From NCBI GenBank assembly GCA_008933705.1, contig WBUN01000001.1, positions 62,001-126,000 of the forward strand: 64,000 bases of DNA, given 5' to 3'. Source of the DNA: Hyphomicrobiaceae bacterium (GTDB lineage: Bacteria; Pseudomonadota; Alphaproteobacteria; Rhizobiales; Hyphomicrobiaceae). Each line of letters starts with the position of its first letter. Within the stretch, counting starts at the first letter, position 1. The notes beneath the pieces are model-generated. The model was not told the origin of the DNA, ran no database searches, and saw only the letters and a list, made by a program, of their open reading frames with translations. Of this stretch, positions 44,919-52,441 are shown in pieces. The position numbers and the translations under genes are program-made.

Positions 44919-45199
44919 GAAGCGGGGGCACCAACACTCGGCACGCAAGAAAGGCGACCTCGGTTTTTCCTGGTGGGAATCAATTCCGCGACGCTGCATG
45001 CGGAACCACACTCCACCAATCGGGTTATGGCCGAAGGGGCCTCACTGGGGATCACTACCCGAGCGGGCCAATCCAACAGATGAAACGAATGTCGGGGTGC
45101 GACGATTGTCTCCCCCTTCGAGGCCTAGCGCGGCCAACAGCGAACGTGTAAGGCCGACGCAAAAGTTAGAAGAAGCTGACAACTGGTGCGCGTAAACTG

Positions 45200-46075
45200 A
45201 TGGCTGTTCAAGAAGAAATACAGATCGTCGACCGTAGCCAATTCCTGCCGGGCGGGCGTCTCGGCATCCTTCTGATCCATGGACTCGGTGGCACACCGGT
45301 GGAGCTTCGCTTTATCGCGCAGGGGCTCTCGCGGGCTGGCCACACCGTCTACTGCCCTCAGCTTGCCGGCCATTGCGGCACGCCCGAGGAGCTGCGGCGC
45401 TCGACGTGGCAGGAGTGGTACGAGAGCGTCGAGCAGGCGCACGACCGGCTCAAGCAGCGATGCGACATCGTCCTGGCTGGCGGCCTGTCGATGGGTGCCA
45501 TACTCGCCCTGCGGCTCGCCCAGCAGCGGCCCGATGATGTGCATGGCCTGCTCCTGTTTGCGCCGACGCTGAAGCTCGATGGCTGGTCGATGCCCTGGTA
45601 CTCGAGGCTGCTGCAGTATGTGCGGCCGCTGCCGGTCAAGCTGGAATTCGATCTGCCGGAGCACGAGCCTTATGGTCTCAAGGACGAGCGCGTGCGCGCC
45701 CTCGTCGTCTCGGCCATGCAAAGCGGCGATGCCGGCCAGGCAGGCATATTCAGCACGCCGATGCGCTCGTTCGCGCATCTCAACCAGCTGGTGTCGGCGG
45801 TGAAGAAGGATCTCGATCAGGTACGCCAGCCGGCGCTGATCGTGCACCCGCGCCACGACGACATGGCGAGCCTGAGGAATGCGCAGTATCTGCAGGCCAA
45901 TCTCGGCGGGCTGGTCGACACCGTCGTGCTCGATGACAGCTATCACATGGTGACGCTCGACCAGCAGCGTCACGTGGTGGCTGAGCGCACGGCGAGCTTC
46001 GTGAGCTGGCTCGAGGGAGCCATTGCGGCCAAGGCAGAGGTTGCGCGGCTGGCCAAGGGCGCCAAGGCCGATTGA
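45200..46075 (+). CDS. Alpha/beta hydrolase B of the module
   Basis: A 291-aa paralog of the 42427-43320 product, roughly half or more identical by eye over the hydrolase core. Nucleophile Ser97 in AGGLSMGAI, oxyanion loop LLIHGLGGTPVELRFIA, acid in VHPRHDD, His in DSYHMVTLD. It lies 281 bp after the aminotransferase; that spacer (44919-45199) has no gene and no obvious promoter, so co-transcription is possible. Two such esterase-like enzymes around one aminotransferase suggest successive steps or different chain lengths. Cytoplasmic; substrate unknown. Confidence 0.87.
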   Translation: MAVQEEIQIVDRSQFLPGGRLGILLIHGLGGTPVELRFIAQGLSRAGHTVYCPQLAGHCGTPEELRRSTWQEWYESVEQAHDRLKQRCDIVLAGGLSMGAILALRLAQQRPDDVHGLLLFAPTLKLDGWSMPWYSRLLQYVRPLPVKLEFDLPEHEPYGLKDERVRALVVSAMQSGDAGQAGIFSTPMRSFAHLNQLVSAVKKDLDQVRQPALIVHPRHDDMASLRNAQYLQANLGGLVDTVVLDDSYHMVTLDQQRHVVAERTASFVSWLEGAIAAKAEVARLAKGAKAD

Positions 46076-46102
46076 GCCTTGGCGGTCGCCATCGGCGCGT
46101 CG

Positions 46103-46603
46103 TCAGGATGGACGCGCCGCGCTGCAGGCCGCGAGCCGGTCGGGCGCGCGCTTCCACAGATAGGTCTCGCTGAGGAACTTCACGCCCATGTAGCCCATCA
46201 CCTGGAGGGTGTCGCGGGTCTTGAGCTGGATCTCGACGTTGAACGTCTCTCCTTCTTCGGGATTGTAGATCCAGCCGCCGTCCCAGGTCTTTCCGTTGGG
46301 TTGCAGTTTCAGATCACCGATGATCTGCAGCCCGCAAAGCGGCCGGCCCTTCTTGTCCGTGGCGGGCGTGCCCTTGGAATCGGTTGGCTGCTGCAGCCAG
46401 GCGACGCGACCGCAGACCTTATCGCCGCAGGGCTGGATTTCCACGGCCCCGCGGCCGGTATGGTCGATCCATACGCCGGTCACGCCGTGTGCAGGCGGAT
46501 TTTGCGCAAAGGCGCCGTGAGCGAGTGCGGCGGTGCCGAGAATTGTGAAGGCGAATACACGTCGGGTCATGGCTGAAAGGCCGGAAAGTCTGAACAGATG
46601 CAT
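46103..46603 (-). CDS. DUF2147 exported protein
   Basis: A 166-aa periplasmic protein: a signal peptide (about residues 12-34, ending GAFAQ) and the DUF2147 beta-barrel-like domain: GVWIDHTGRGAVEIQPCGDKVCGRVAWLQQP with its Cys pair, CGLQIIGDLK, and the closing WDGGWIYNPEEGETFNVEI...LQVMGYMG. AGGGAGAG stands 9 bp before the ATG 46603; ATG 46570 is an alternative that begins closer to the signal. Convergent with hydrolase B and divergent from the DevC-like gene. The family's function is unknown. Confidence 0.87.
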   Translation of the reverse strand: MHLFRLSGLSAMTRRVFAFTILGTAALAHGAFAQNPPAHGVTGVWIDHTGRGAVEIQPCGDKVCGRVAWLQQPTDSKGTPATDKKGRPLCGLQIIGDLKLQPNGKTWDGGWIYNPEEGETFNVEIQLKTRDTLQVMGYMGVKFLSETYLWKRAPDRLAACSAARPS

Positions 46604-46957
46604 GGGCTTACGCTCTCCCTGAAGCAGAATAGGAGCGGTCCTGCCGCGACATGCAACCGATATGCGGAGAAAATGGGGCGATTGGACGCGGCAGACCGTC
46701 ATCAAATGGGTCGTGAGGCTATTTAGACGAGGCCGCGGCGCTTCTGCCTCCTTTACTCTTTTCTGGTTAAGTCGCAAGCGCACCAGCGAGTTCCTATATA
46801 TGGACAGGCACTTTGGATCTCCGGGATTGCGCCTCGCAGGGAAGCGCACTCGCAAAGGTTGCAGCGTGATGGTCGCTTCGGGCCGGCAGTGCACATCAGC
46901 GCTCGTTCCGCCCGGATGTCTTTTCCAGTTGAAGCTGAACAGGTACTGCGCGTCGCG
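46604..46957. other. 354-bp divergent promoter region
   Basis: Lies between the divergent DUF2147 and DevC-like genes and should hold promoters for both. I see no gene. An AT-richer patch TTCCTATATATGGACA (46791-46806) could be a -10 region for the plus strand, and CTATTTAGACG (46717-46727) another. No clear palindromic operator. Confidence 0.4.
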
Positions 46958-48085
46958 ATGACCCTCACACTGGCCTTTCGCAATCTCTTTCACGACAGGG
47001 TCCGGCTCGCCGTAACGCTGGTCGGCATTCTGTTCTCGATCGTGCTGGTCGCCGTGCAGCTCGGGCTGTACCTCGGCGCGCGCACGATGATCATCTCCAT
47101 GATCGACCGAGCCGACGGCGACCTTTGGATCATGGCCTACGGCACCAAGAACTTCGAGGAAGCGCAGCCGATCAGTGCGCGCGAGAAGTACGCGGCGCTG
47201 GCGACGCCCGGCGTCGCTCGGGCCATTCCCCTGGTCGCCTCTTTCACCGACTGGCGCAAGCCGACGGGCGGATCGACGCTCGTCGTCGTCATCGGCGCCG
47301 AATACGAGGACCGCGGACTGGCGCCTTGGAATGTGGTCGAGGGCGACGTGTCGGGGCTTGGCGCCCGCGATGCGGTCATGGTCGACAAGACCTATCTTGC
47401 CGAGCTCGGCCTCAAAGGTGTCGGCGACACCGCGCAGATCGGCATGTCGCGCGTGCGCGTGACCGGCCTGACCGAGGGCATCCGCTCGTTCACGGTCACG
47501 CCCTACATCTTCACCACCCTCACGCGTGCGAAGTCGCTGCTCGACATGCCGGCCGACAACATCACCTATGTCCTGGTCAAGCTGCAGCCCGGCGCCGATC
47601 CGGTGGCCGTGCGCGACATGCTGAAGGTCAAAGTGCCCGACAGCGAAGTGCTGACGAGGGCCGAGTTCCGCGAGCGCAGCCTCAACCACTGGCTGTTTGC
47701 GACCGGCGCCGGTGTGGCGTTGATCGGCGGCGCCATTCTCGGGCTGGTGGTCGGCACCGTCATCGTGGCGCAGACGCTCTACTCGAGCACCAAGGACCAT
47801 TTGAACGAGTTCGCCACGCTGCGCGCGCTCGGCTCGTCATCGGGCTATATTCACAGGGTCATCCTGGCGCAGGCCGGGTTGAGTGCGGTGCTCGGCTATG
47901 CACTCGGTATGGCGATCGCGCTCGCGATCGTCTATTTGAGCGAGCACACGGCTCTGCCGATCCTCATGACGCCGGCGCTGGCAGCTCTGCTGCTCGTGCT
48001 GACGATCGCGATGTGTGCGATCTCGGCGATCTCTGCGATCGGAAAGGTCATGAGAATCGACCCAGCGATGGTGTTCAACCGATGA
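46958..48085 (+). CDS. ABC transporter permease, DevC type
   Basis: A 375-aa FtsX-domain permease. The start MTLTLAFRNLFHDRVRLAVT leads to an N-terminal helix (about 20-40), a periplasmic domain and three C-terminal helices (near residues 249, 303 and 335). The pattern LAFRNLFHDRVRL and the whole layout match DevC of the DevBCA exporter, which exports glycolipid in heterocyst formation; other members export unknown compounds. ATG 46958 is used; the frame to 46859 is not protein-like. Its stop overlaps the ATPase start (ATGA). Confidence 0.87.
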   Translation: MTLTLAFRNLFHDRVRLAVTLVGILFSIVLVAVQLGLYLGARTMIISMIDRADGDLWIMAYGTKNFEEAQPISAREKYAALATPGVARAIPLVASFTDWRKPTGGSTLVVVIGAEYEDRGLAPWNVVEGDVSGLGARDAVMVDKTYLAELGLKGVGDTAQIGMSRVRVTGLTEGIRSFTVTPYIFTTLTRAKSLLDMPADNITYVLVKLQPGADPVAVRDMLKVKVPDSEVLTRAEFRERSLNHWLFATGAGVALIGGAILGLVVGTVIVAQTLYSSTKDHLNEFATLRALGSSSGYIHRVILAQAGLSAVLGYALGMAIALAIVYLSEHTALPILMTPALAALLLVLTIAMCAISAISAIGKVMRIDPAMVFNR

Positions 48086-48843
48086 TCGCCGACGCGCCCA
48101 ACGTCGTGCTGGATGCACGCGACATCGTCAAAGAGCTCGGGCAGGGCGCAGGCAAGGTGCGCGCACTCAAGGGTGTGAGCCTGCAGCTCAACGCCGGCGA
48201 GCTGACGCTGCTCATGGGACCGTCGGGCAGCGGCAAGACGACCCTGCTGTCGATCCTCGGCTGCATCCTGACCCCCACCGAAGGCACGCTGACCATCGCC
48301 CAGGAGCCGACGGCCGGCCTGGGGCCGGAAGGCCTCGCCGCACTGCGGCGACGCCATATCGGCTTCATCTTCCAGTCCTACAACTTGTTCCCGACGCTGA
48401 CGGCCGAGGAGAACGTGCGGCTTGCGCTCGACGTGCGCGGCGAGCGCGGCTCGGAGGCGACCGTGTGCGCGCAGCGCGCGCTGCAGCAGGTGGGACTGCG
48501 CCATAAGCTCAAATCGTATCCCGCCAATATGAGCGGCGGCGAGCAGCAACGCGTCGCGGTGGCGCGCGCGTTGGCCGGCTCCCCATCGGTCATGCTGGCG
48601 GATGAGCCGACCGCCGCGCTCGACAGCGAGAACGGCGTGGCGGTCATGCAGCTCCTGTCCGAGATTGCCAAGGACAAGAGCCGAGCCGTCCTTGCGGTCA
48701 CCCACGACCCGAGGACCATTCCCTTTGCCAACCGGATCCTGCGCATCGAAGACGGCCTGATCGTCGGCGAGGAGCGTCGCGCCGAAGGCGTCGAGACGGT
48801 TCACGAGTTGGCACGCAACAGAAAGCGAAAAGCCAATGCCTAA
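48082..48843 (+). CDS. ABC transporter ATP-binding protein, DevA type
   Basis: A 253-aa ATPase with Walker A GPSGSGKT, Q-loop FIFQSYNL, signature MSGGEQQ, Walker B MLADEPTAALD and switch THD, all intact. It starts inside the permease gene (overlap ATGA at 48082-48085) and ends inside the adaptor gene (8-bp overlap), so translation is coupled. Probably forms one DevBCA-like exporter with its neighbours. Confidence 0.93.
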   Translation: MIADAPNVVLDARDIVKELGQGAGKVRALKGVSLQLNAGELTLLMGPSGSGKTTLLSILGCILTPTEGTLTIAQEPTAGLGPEGLAALRRRHIGFIFQSYNLFPTLTAEENVRLALDVRGERGSEATVCAQRALQQVGLRHKLKSYPANMSGGEQQRVAVARALAGSPSVMLADEPTAALDSENGVAVMQLLSEIAKDKSRAVLAVTHDPRTIPFANRILRIEDGLIVGEERRAEGVETVHELARNRKRKANA

Positions 48844-49972
48844 GAGCGATTCCACGCTCACCATGCTGATTGTAGCTGCCGTTCTGGCGCTGGGCGTCGG
48901 GTACTACGTGCCCAAGACCTTTAGCGTGAAGCCGTCAGAGCCCGCCAAGACGAACGGTACTGCCACCACCGGCACCGTCAACGTCGCCCCCAAGGCAGCG
49001 CCGAAGACGGCGTGGGCGGCATCAGCGCCGGGCCGCATCGAGCCGAACGGCGGCGAGGTGCGTATCGGCGCGCAGGTACCCGGCCGCATCGCCGAGGTGC
49101 TGGTTGCCGTCAACGACACGGCTGCCGCCGGCGACCTGCTGGTGCGTCTCGACGACGAGGAGCTTGTCGCGCGCCTGCATTCGGCGCTGGCCGAGGTGGC
49201 CGTGCGCAAGCGCGAGCGCGACAATACGGACGCGGGCAATCGCCTCGCGCAGGATCGCCGATCGGCGGAGGATGGTCTGGCAACCGCCGAGCGCCAGCTC
49301 GCCGTGGCTCGCGATGAGCTCGATCGCGCGCTGAGAGCCCGCCGCGGCGGCACCGGGCCGGCTGCCGATTTCGCCAAGCTGCGCGACACGACGGCGAAAG
49401 CCAAGGATAAGGTGGAGCAGGCTCGTGCGAACCTGCGCAAGGCCTTGTCCGCCGACGGGCTGCCGGCGCCGAGCCGTCCCGAGGCGGCGCTTGCGGCTGC
49501 CCGGGCCGAGTTGTCCCTGGCCGAAGCGGCGCTCGAGCGCACGCGGGTGCGCGCGCCTTCGGCCGGCACCATCCTGCAGGTGTTCGCCAAGGCAGGCGAG
49601 ACGGCGACGCCCTCGCCGGAGAACGTGCTGGCCACCATCGGCGATTTGTCCTCTCTGCGCGTCAGGGCCGAGCTCGAGGAGCGCGATGTCGGCAAGGTGC
49701 GTGTGGGCCAGGCCGCGGTGGTGCGCTCGGATGCTTTCCCGGGCAAGGAGTTCGAAGGCAAGATCGCCTCGATCGCCCAGGGGCTGGCTCCGAGCCGTCT
49801 CGGCCAGCGCGGTCCGCGCAAGCCGACGGACGTCGATGTGCTCGAGGTCATGATCGATCTGTCCGGCCAGCCTCCGCTGTTGCCCGGCATGCGCGTCGAC
49901 GTGTTCCTGCGGCCCGACGCCCAGGCTCAGCCGGCAGTGGGCACGAAGACAAACACGGCGAAGGCGCACTAA
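48836..49972 (+). CDS. Periplasmic adaptor of DevBCA-like exporter
   Basis: A 378-aa membrane-fusion protein: N-terminal helix (residues 8-26, LTMLIVAAVLALGVGYYVP), a linker, a biotinyl/lipoyl half-motif (RIEPNGGEVRIGAQVPGRIAEVL), a long coiled coil (about residues 110-230, rich in Arg/Glu/Ala), the second lipoyl half (VRAPSAGTILQVFAKAGE) and a beta-barrel. Same three protein types as the operon at 1-2395 but in the order permease-ATPase-adaptor. Nearest upstream genes are the hydrolase-aminotransferase module, making a link to export of its product possible. Convergent with a LysR gene 8 bp away. Confidence 0.9.
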   Translation: MPKSDSTLTMLIVAAVLALGVGYYVPKTFSVKPSEPAKTNGTATTGTVNVAPKAAPKTAWAASAPGRIEPNGGEVRIGAQVPGRIAEVLVAVNDTAAAGDLLVRLDDEELVARLHSALAEVAVRKRERDNTDAGNRLAQDRRSAEDGLATAERQLAVARDELDRALRARRGGTGPAADFAKLRDTTAKAKDKVEQARANLRKALSADGLPAPSRPEAALAAARAELSLAEAALERTRVRAPSAGTILQVFAKAGETATPSPENVLATIGDLSSLRVRAELEERDVGKVRVGQAAVVRSDAFPGKEFEGKIASIAQGLAPSRLGQRGPRKPTDVDVLEVMIDLSGQPPLLPGMRVDVFLRPDAQAQPAVGTKTNTAKAH

Positions 49973-49980
49973 CGGCCGCC

Positions 49981-50880
49981 TCAGGGCGTCCGCGTGATCT
50001 TCGCCGCGGTGTCTGCGATCCAGGATCGGAACGCTTTGACCTTGGGCAGGCGCGCCGCCTGCCTGGAGCAGAGCACCGTGTAGGCGCGTCCACTCGGTGA
50101 GAAGCCGAAAGGCGCAATCAACCTGCCGGCCTTGAGATCCTGCTCGACCAGCGCACGTGAGCCAACCGCCACGCCGAGCCCGCTTGCGGCGGCCTCGAGC
50201 AGGAAATAGGTGTGCTCGAAGCGCAATCCCCTTGCTGCATCGACACGCGTCTCATCCTTGGCGTCGAGCCACTCGGACCAGGCATGGGGGCGCGTATCGG
50301 TGTGCAGCAGCGCATAGCGGCGCAGCTCCGAAGGCCGCTTGAGCCTGCGTCCTTGCAAGAGCGCGGGCGAGCACACCGGCCCTGAGAGATCATCGTGAAA
50401 CGGCTGCGCGACAACATTGGCCGGCCATGGCGGCTTGCCGAGCCGGATCGCAACATCGACGCCGTCACGGGCGAAATCGACCGGAGCGTGTGAGGCTGCA
50501 AGACGGACCTCGATCTCGGGGTGCAGAGCCTTGAAGTCGTACAGCCTTGGGATCAGCCAGCGCATCAGGAACGTGGCCAGGCAGGACACGACGAGCGGGC
50601 CCTGCTTGCGCTCGGCAGCGATGTGCGCGCTACTCGTCTCCAGGAGGTGGAGCGCCTGCCGCACCGCAGGCAGCAGCGCCTTGCCGGTGTCCGTCAGCTC
50701 GATGCGGCGATTGTGGCGGCGAAACAGCGGCTCTCCGAGATGGTTCTCGAGCGCCTTGATCTGGCGGCTGACGGCGCCGTGCGTCAGATTGAGCTCGCCG
50801 GCGGCGGCGCTGAAGCTCAGGCGGTCAGCCGCGATCTCGAATGCGGGGAGCGTCTTGAGCGGAGGAAGCCGGCGCCGCAT
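49981..50880 (-). CDS. LysR-family regulator, GcvA-like
   Basis: A 299-aa LysR protein. The DNA-binding part is typical of the GcvA/AmpR group (LPPLKTLPAFEIAADRLSFSAAAGELNLTHGAVSRQIKALENHLG in segments), with the effector domain GPLVVSCLATFLMRWLIPRL and DGVDVAIRLG. GAGG lies 6 bp before the ATG at 50880; a longer GTG start at 50907 would overlap a TGTGA-N7-TCACA palindrome. It is divergent from the SLC13-type transporter, which it probably regulates. Confidence 0.92.
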   Translation of the reverse strand: MRRRLPPLKTLPAFEIAADRLSFSAAAGELNLTHGAVSRQIKALENHLGEPLFRRHNRRIELTDTGKALLPAVRQALHLLETSSAHIAAERKQGPLVVSCLATFLMRWLIPRLYDFKALHPEIEVRLAASHAPVDFARDGVDVAIRLGKPPWPANVVAQPFHDDLSGPVCSPALLQGRRLKRPSELRRYALLHTDTRPHAWSEWLDAKDETRVDAARGLRFEHTYFLLEAAASGLGVAVGSRALVEQDLKAGRLIAPFGFSPSGRAYTVLCSRQAARLPKVKAFRSWIADTAAKITRTP

Positions 50881-50891
50881 CTCGAGCCTCG

Positions 50892-50908
50892 TGTGAATAT
50901 TCCTCACA
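50892..50908 (+). promoter_or_regulatory. TGTGA-N7-TCACA dyad between LysR and transporter genes
   Basis: TGTGAATATTCCTCACA, a perfect dyad 12 bp upstream of the chosen LysR ATG and about 70-140 bp before the divergent transporter. The T...A outer bases and A/T-rich centre fit a LysR box for control of the divergent pair; CRP sites have a 6-base spacer, so CRP is less likely. Confidence 0.45.
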
Positions 50909-51049
50909 TCATAGTTCGGAAACGTCGCTTGCAGAACAGCTTCTGATTGCTAGAGACCTGTCAGAACGTGCGCAAAGGTCACGCAAACGGGGGCGACCAC
51001 GTCAACCACATCTCGCACGCACCATCTCTGGCTCGTTGCCGCGCTGGCC

Positions 51050-52387
51050 GTGTATCTGGCCGCGCGCGTCGTTCCCCCGCTCGACGGCCTCACGGAATTC
51101 GGCCAGGCGGTGCTCGGCGCCATGCTTGCCGGGGCGATCCTTTGGATCTCCGAGGCGATGGCGCTTGGGCTGATCGCGCTGATCGTGCTGGTTCTGCTCG
51201 GGTCGAGCCCCGGCATGCGCCCTCCCGAGGTGTTCGGCGGCTTCGCGTCGGAAGTCGTACTATTTCTCATCGGCGCCGCTGCCATCGGCGCGGCCGTGGA
51301 GAAGAGCGGCCTTGCAGATCGGGCGGCTCGCTTCCTCGTCCGAACTGCACGAGGCAGCCCCACGCGGCTGTTTGCGGGCATGATCGCCGGCCTCCCGGCT
51401 CTTGCGCTGCTGGTCCCGTCTGCGATCACCCGTAACGCGATACTCATTCCCGCGTATCGTGACGCGCTTGATGCCATGGGTGTGCGCCAGACCGATCGTG
51501 CCGGCCGCGCGCTGATGCTGGCGCTCGGCGTGCTCAATCCGCTGGCATCCTCGGCGTTGCTGACAGGAGGCATCACGTCGATCACGGCCGCCTCGATACT
51601 CGGCGGCTTCTCGTGGTGGGGCTGGTTCGCGCTGATGGCGGCTCCCTACTATGCGCTGCTCTTCGGCGGCGCGCTGCTCCTGCGCCTCATAACGGGTCGG
51701 TTCGAGAGTGGCTTGGTGAGCAGCGGCCCGAGGGAACCGGCCCGGCCCTATTCAGCCGCCGAGACCGCAACGCTCGCTGTGCTGACGCTCGCATCCGCCC
51801 TGTGGCTGACGGATTGGCTGCATGGCCTGTCACCCGCCATTCCGGCGCTCATCGGCGCGGCCCTGCTGCTGACCCCAGGCATCGGCGTTCTGAGCTGGAA
51901 GGCGCTCGAGGAGCGGCTGTCATGGGGCCTGATCCTGACGGTCGGCACCTCGCTGTCGCTGGCGGCCGCCATGACCAAGTCAGGGGCGGCTGCCTGGCTT
52001 GGCGACCGACTGGTAGGGCCGATAGCGGGGCTGGGCGGCCAGCCGCTTGTGGTCGTCGGCTGTATCGTCATCGGCGTCGCGACGGTGCATCTGGCAATCA
52101 CCAACCTCGCCGCCTGCGTCGCCTTGCTGCTGCCGATGGCGGCGGCCATCGGACAGAGCGTGGGGCTCAGTCCGATCGTTTGCGGCCTCATCGTCACCAT
52201 CGTCGTCGACGCCGTGATCCTCTATCCGGTGCAGACGGCTGCCAACCTGCTCGCCTACGAAAGCGGATACTACGACGGTGCCGACGTGCGGCGCTTCGGC
52301 CTGGCCATGCTCGGCCTGACCATGGCCGTTGTGCTTGCCGCGATCCCCTATTGGTCGCTGCTCGGCCTGTCGCTGGTCACCCGCTGA
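51050..52387 (+). CDS. SLC13/DASS-type anion transporter, start uncertain
   Basis: A polytopic membrane protein (at least 445 aa) of the divalent anion:sodium symporter/arsenite-permease superfamily. Helices and motifs are intact (LASSALLTGGITSITAASILGG, AITNLAACVALLLPMAAAIG, PVQTAANLLAYESGYY). The first ATG/GTG/TTG in frame is GTG 51050, but it falls inside the first helix (HLWLVAALAVYLAARVVPP). The frame stays open upstream to a stop at 50951 without a standard start; a non-standard start near 50978-50981 (GTC ACG CAA) would complete the helix, or a base error may hide the true ATG. Divergent from the LysR gene. Likely substrate: a dicarboxylate or sulfate. Confidence 0.85.
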   Translation: MYLAARVVPPLDGLTEFGQAVLGAMLAGAILWISEAMALGLIALIVLVLLGSSPGMRPPEVFGGFASEVVLFLIGAAAIGAAVEKSGLADRAARFLVRTARGSPTRLFAGMIAGLPALALLVPSAITRNAILIPAYRDALDAMGVRQTDRAGRALMLALGVLNPLASSALLTGGITSITAASILGGFSWWGWFALMAAPYYALLFGGALLLRLITGRFESGLVSSGPREPARPYSAAETATLAVLTLASALWLTDWLHGLSPAIPALIGAALLLTPGIGVLSWKALEERLSWGLILTVGTSLSLAAAMTKSGAAAWLGDRLVGPIAGLGGQPLVVVGCIVIGVATVHLAITNLAACVALLLPMAAAIGQSVGLSPIVCGLIVTIVVDAVILYPVQTAANLLAYESGYYDGADVRRFGLAMLGLTMAVVLAAIPYWSLLGLSLVTR

Positions 52388-52441
52388 TCAGGTGGCAATC
52401 TCGCGTGCAGCCGACTCGCCTATCGTCAGAGAGAGAGGTCA

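Noticed and set aside
50892-50908. CRP binding site reading of the TGTGA/TCACA dyad
   Set aside because: The spacer is seven bases, CRP needs six; a LysR box fits the divergent layout better.
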